From an uncultured Coriobacteriaceae bacterium (lineage in GTDB: Bacteria; Actinomycetota; Coriobacteriia; Coriobacteriales; Eggerthellaceae), in assembly GCA_900550055.1 (NCBI GenBank), contig URQU01000015.1, positions 1-42,132 on the forward strand: DNA of 42,132 nt. Direction: 5' to 3'. Both the position numbers and the translations under genes were made by a program. The notes below the pieces were generated by a model, which had not been told where the DNA came from, searched no databases, and worked only from the letters and a program-made list of their open reading frames with translations. Shown piece by piece: positions 40,148-42,132 of this stretch (positions within the stretch are counted from its first letter, which is position 1; each line of letters begins with the position of its first letter).

Positions 40148-40264
40148 CGTTCAAATCATCACGGGCGCTTCTCGAAAACCATTCAGAGAGGTGCCGACGA
40201 TTAATCCGAAAAAGCCATTCGAAGAAACGATGCTACCCAGGAGCAGCCATCGTCCCAAATAGCG

Positions 40265-41401
40265 CTACGCGCGCAGATCAACGCCCAGCTCGGCATTCAC
40301 CAGGTCGAACGCCGCGTCGATGGCCTTGTCCATGTCGTAGTACTTGTACCCGCCCAGGCGGCCGGCGAACACCACGTCGCCCTCCTGCTTGGCGAGCTCC
40401 TCGTACTGCGCGTACAGCGCGGAGTTGCGCTCGTCGTTGATCGGGTAGTACGGCTCGTCGCCGGGCTTCCAGTCGGCCGGGTACTCGCGCGTGATCACGC
40501 TGACCGGCGAGGACTGCGACTCGAAGTGCTTGTGCTCGATGATGCGCGTCCACGGCACCTCGCGCTCGGTGTAGTTGACCACCGCGTTGCCCTGCCAGTT
40601 CTCGCACTCGACGGTCTCGGACTCGAAGCGCAGGCTGCGGTACTCCAGCGTGCCCAGCTTGAAGTCGAAGTACTCGTCGATCGGGCCGCAGTAGATGGTG
40701 CGGTCGGCGATGCCGGGGTTCTGCTCGCGGAACTCGCGGTATTCGGTGCACAGCAGGATCTCCACGTCGCCGAACATGCGCTCGACCATGGCGGTGTAGC
40801 CGCCCATGGGGATGCCCTGCCAGCGGTCGTTGAAGTAGTTGTTGTCGTAGGTCAGGCGCACCGGCAGGCGCTTGATGATGCTCGGGGGAAGCTCCGTGCA
40901 GCTGCGGCCCCACTGTTTCTCGGTGTAGCCCTTGATCAGCTTCTCGAACACGTCGCGGCCGATGAGCGACAGCGCCTGCTCCTCGAGGTTCTTCGGCTCG
41001 CCCTCGCCGATGAGGTCGGCGGCCTCGGCCTTCTGGCGCTCGATGATCTCGACGGCCTCGGCCGGGGTGCGGATGCCCCACATCTTCGAGAACGTGTTCA
41101 TGTTGAACGGCAGGTTGTACAGCTCGTCCTTGTAGACGGCCACGGGGCTGTTCACGTAGTTGTTGAACTCCGCGAAGCGGTTGACGTAGTCCCACACGGG
41201 TCGCAGGGAGGTGTGGAAGATGTGCGCGCCGTAGCGGTGCACGTTGATGCCCTGCACGTCCTCGGTGTAGATGTTGCCGGCGATGTGGTCGCGGCGGTCG
41301 ATGACGAGGCAGGCCTTGCCGAGCTTGGCGGCCTCATGGCAGAACACCGCCGAGGAGATGCCGGCGCCGACAACAAGATAATCATAATGGGACAGCTTCA
41401 T
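40265..41401 (-). CDS. glf: UDP-galactopyranose mutase
   Basis: The 378-residue flavoprotein converts UDP-galactopyranose to UDP-galactofuranose, a building block of cell-surface glycans. Seen: the FAD Rossmann motif VVGAGISSAVF and VIDRRDHIAGN, the HRYGAHIFHT segment near the active site, KQWG, IPMGGYTAM, and the C-terminal GRLGGYKYYDMDKAI. The length is normal. The ATG at 41401 has AAAGGGG seven bases upstream. Third positions are even more G/C-biased than in the neighbouring genes, perhaps reflecting transfer or high expression. Its product fits a polysaccharide locus; the transferase and antiterminator at the left edge may belong to the same pathway, but they are 40 kb away. Confidence 0.95.
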   Translation of the reverse strand: MKLSHYDYLVVGAGISSAVFCHEAAKLGKACLVIDRRDHIAGNIYTEDVQGINVHRYGAHIFHTSLRPVWDYVNRFAEFNNYVNSPVAVYKDELYNLPFNMNTFSKMWGIRTPAEAVEIIERQKAEAADLIGEGEPKNLEEQALSLIGRDVFEKLIKGYTEKQWGRSCTELPPSIIKRLPVRLTYDNNYFNDRWQGIPMGGYTAMVERMFGDVEILLCTEYREFREQNPGIADRTIYCGPIDEYFDFKLGTLEYRSLRFESETVECENWQGNAVVNYTEREVPWTRIIEHKHFESQSSPVSVITREYPADWKPGDEPYYPINDERNSALYAQYEELAKQEGDVVFAGRLGGYKYYDMDKAIDAAFDLVNAELGVDLRA

Positions 41402-41456
41402 GCGTTTCCCCTTTGAGCTAAGTGCCGAACAGTAGTTGTCCCTATGGTACCAAATA

Positions 41457-41483
41457 CAAGAAAAGCCCCTGCAAGACCAGGGC
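41457..41483 (-). terminator. Probable intrinsic terminator just upstream of glf
   Basis: On the minus strand GCCCTG and CAGGGGC (one bulged G) form a stem followed by TTTTCTTGTATTT. It lies about 60 bases before the glf start, so it would either end an upstream transcript or act as an attenuator in a glf leader. Confidence 0.5.
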
Positions 41484-41962
41484 CGATTACACGGAGCGCA
41501 TACAGCGCAAGAGACAGCACGAACAAGAGCTGAAACCGAAAGCCGTATAACGGAGGAAGGAATCTATGTATACGGAATCGCAACTCAACCCACAATTCCT
41601 CGCAAAGCACCACGGCAACCGCCAACACGATATGACCGCGTCGCGAACACCCCCTAGCCACAGAGAGGATTCACACGAGAACCTCCGTAGTCCGCTTGGC
41701 TCCTGCAACGCGCGCACGCAACTACCCTGGCAGAACCAAGCTCGATGCGCAGGACCGAGACGACGCAAGAAGCTTTGCGATGCCGCCGCCGGCAACGCGG
41801 CGCGCGCCCTCCGGCAAGCCGTCCCGCGGCGCCCCTCGGGCGCGGCGACGGCACAGCCAAGGGCCGCAGACCGCCGCGCGGCGCTCCTGCGCCCCCTGCG
41901 CCCGTCGCGAGGCGGCGCGCGCAGGGCCGCCCAAAAGCCGAAGCCCGGCCCCAAGACGCGCA

Positions 41963-41997
41963 AAGGCCCGCAGGGGGGCGGTCCCCCCGCGGGCCTT
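41963..41997. terminator. Very strong GC hairpin
   Basis: AAGGCCCGC-AGGGGGG (41963-41978) pairs with CCCCCC-GCGGGCCTT (41983-41997) with one bulged base around a 4-base loop. T-runs are short on both sides, so it may be a bidirectional terminator or simply a stable barrier. Confidence 0.5.
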
Positions 41998-42132
41998 CTC
42001 GGCGCGCGCGGCGCGCGGCGCCCCGCGCGCATGTCCCGGGCGCAGCGGGCGCCGGCCCGTCGGGGGCCGGCGTCCGATCGGCGCATATAGAAAAGCGCCC
42101 TCCGCGAGCGCGACGCCCTGCCCTCCCGCAGC

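Larger units (their letters stand above)
39543..40264. other. 722-bp intergenic region with palindromes
   Basis: Seen: the -10 box at 39581-39586, an 8-bp inverted repeat CGATTCGC-agc-GCGAATCG (39964-39982), the 26-bp palindrome at 40014-40039 and the terminator at 40112-40147. Short frames on both strands lack ribosome-binding sites and similarity, so I see no gene. Base composition is less GC-rich than the flanks, which may mark decayed or acquired DNA. Confidence 0.5.
41402..42132. other. GC-extreme region without a supported gene
   Basis: From 41402 to about 41720 the sequence is of ordinary composition; from about 41740 to the end it is extremely GC-rich with Arg/Ala/Pro-like frames on all strands, which is typical of non-coding GC-rich DNA. 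Hairpins occur at 41457-41483 and 41963-41997. It may be a long leader of glf or the remains of an upstream glycan gene. Confidence 0.45.

Noticed and set aside
41398..41661. Minus-strand frame of 87 codons that ends in an ATGA overlap with glf and has two hydrophobic stretches
   Set aside because: The overlap suggests coupling, but the GTG start has no ribosome-binding site, a stop lies just upstream, and a terminator-like hairpin falls inside the frame. It may be the remnant of a membrane protein gene; not supported enough to list.
41566..42090. Plus-strand frame of 174 codons preceded by GGAGGAAGG
   Set aside because: The ribosome-binding site is good, but the second half is Arg/Ala/Pro low complexity from extremely GC-rich DNA and no family is recognisable.

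Overview
This window comes from a high-GC, Gram-positive anaerobe, most likely a member of the Coriobacteriia (Eggerthellaceae, the Eggerthella/Gordonibacter/Adlercreutzia group). The grounds are the very high GC at third codon positions, a hybrid sensor kinase with tandem solute-binding sensor domains, a second divergent type IIA topoisomerase pair, Tat-type lipoproteins and many low-complexity Ala/Gly/Arg extensions. Genus cannot be fixed from the sequence alone. Apart from the sensor kinase and a fragment at the left edge, every well-supported gene lies on the minus strand.

Layout. 1-1360: a cell-surface polysaccharide remnant, with a LoaP/NusG-like antiterminator, a sugar-phosphate transferase whose C-terminus is replaced by unrelated sequence, and a long hairpin-rich leader upstream. 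2029-4854: a hybrid histidine kinase. 4992-6233: a Fic-family AMP-transferase, followed by an array of palindromic repeats. 6729-11185: SbcCD nuclease. 11299-12486: a solitary HipA/CtkA-like kinase. 12689-17016: a topoisomerase IV-like A/B pair. 17360-22770: a five-gene ABC importer (binding protein, two permeases, two ATPases). It is called a nickel importer because the promoter holds an exact GTGTTAC-N13-GTAACAC operator, as recalled for Desulfovibrio-type NikR, and two subunits carry histidine clusters. 23116-25377: NAD-dependent DNA ligase. 25585-26109: HdeD-like membrane protein. 26448-28016: cysteine synthase and an Rrf2/IscR-type regulator that probably controls it. 28132-31316: YgiQ-type radical SAM protein and a DUF4013-like membrane protein. 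31507-32494: ribosomal proteins L7/L12 and L10 with a classic autoregulatory leader. 32682-34685: a large membrane-anchored protein of unknown function. 34871-39542: aconitase, NAD-type isocitrate dehydrogenase and a HEAT-repeat protein. 40265-41401: UDP-galactopyranose mutase, followed by about 730 bases of extremely GC-rich sequence without a convincing gene.

How parts work together. Polysaccharide functions sit at both ends (antiterminator and priming transferase on the left, galactofuranose precursor enzyme on the right). The middle is mostly housekeeping: DNA repair and topology, nickel uptake, cysteine synthesis under a redox/cysteine-type regulator, and a short oxidative TCA segment. 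Non-coding signals are unusually readable here: several rho-independent terminators, NikR-like operators, an L10 leader with attenuator whose promoter lies inside the neighbouring gene, REP-like dispersed palindromes, and an approximately 40-bp-period palindrome array beside fic. No CRISPR array, rRNA, tRNA, complete insertion sequence or prophage was seen. The least conventional signals are the structured leader upstream of the LoaP-like gene, the Fic-adjacent palindrome array and the histidine-rich ABC ATPase. None of them is by itself proof of a new system.
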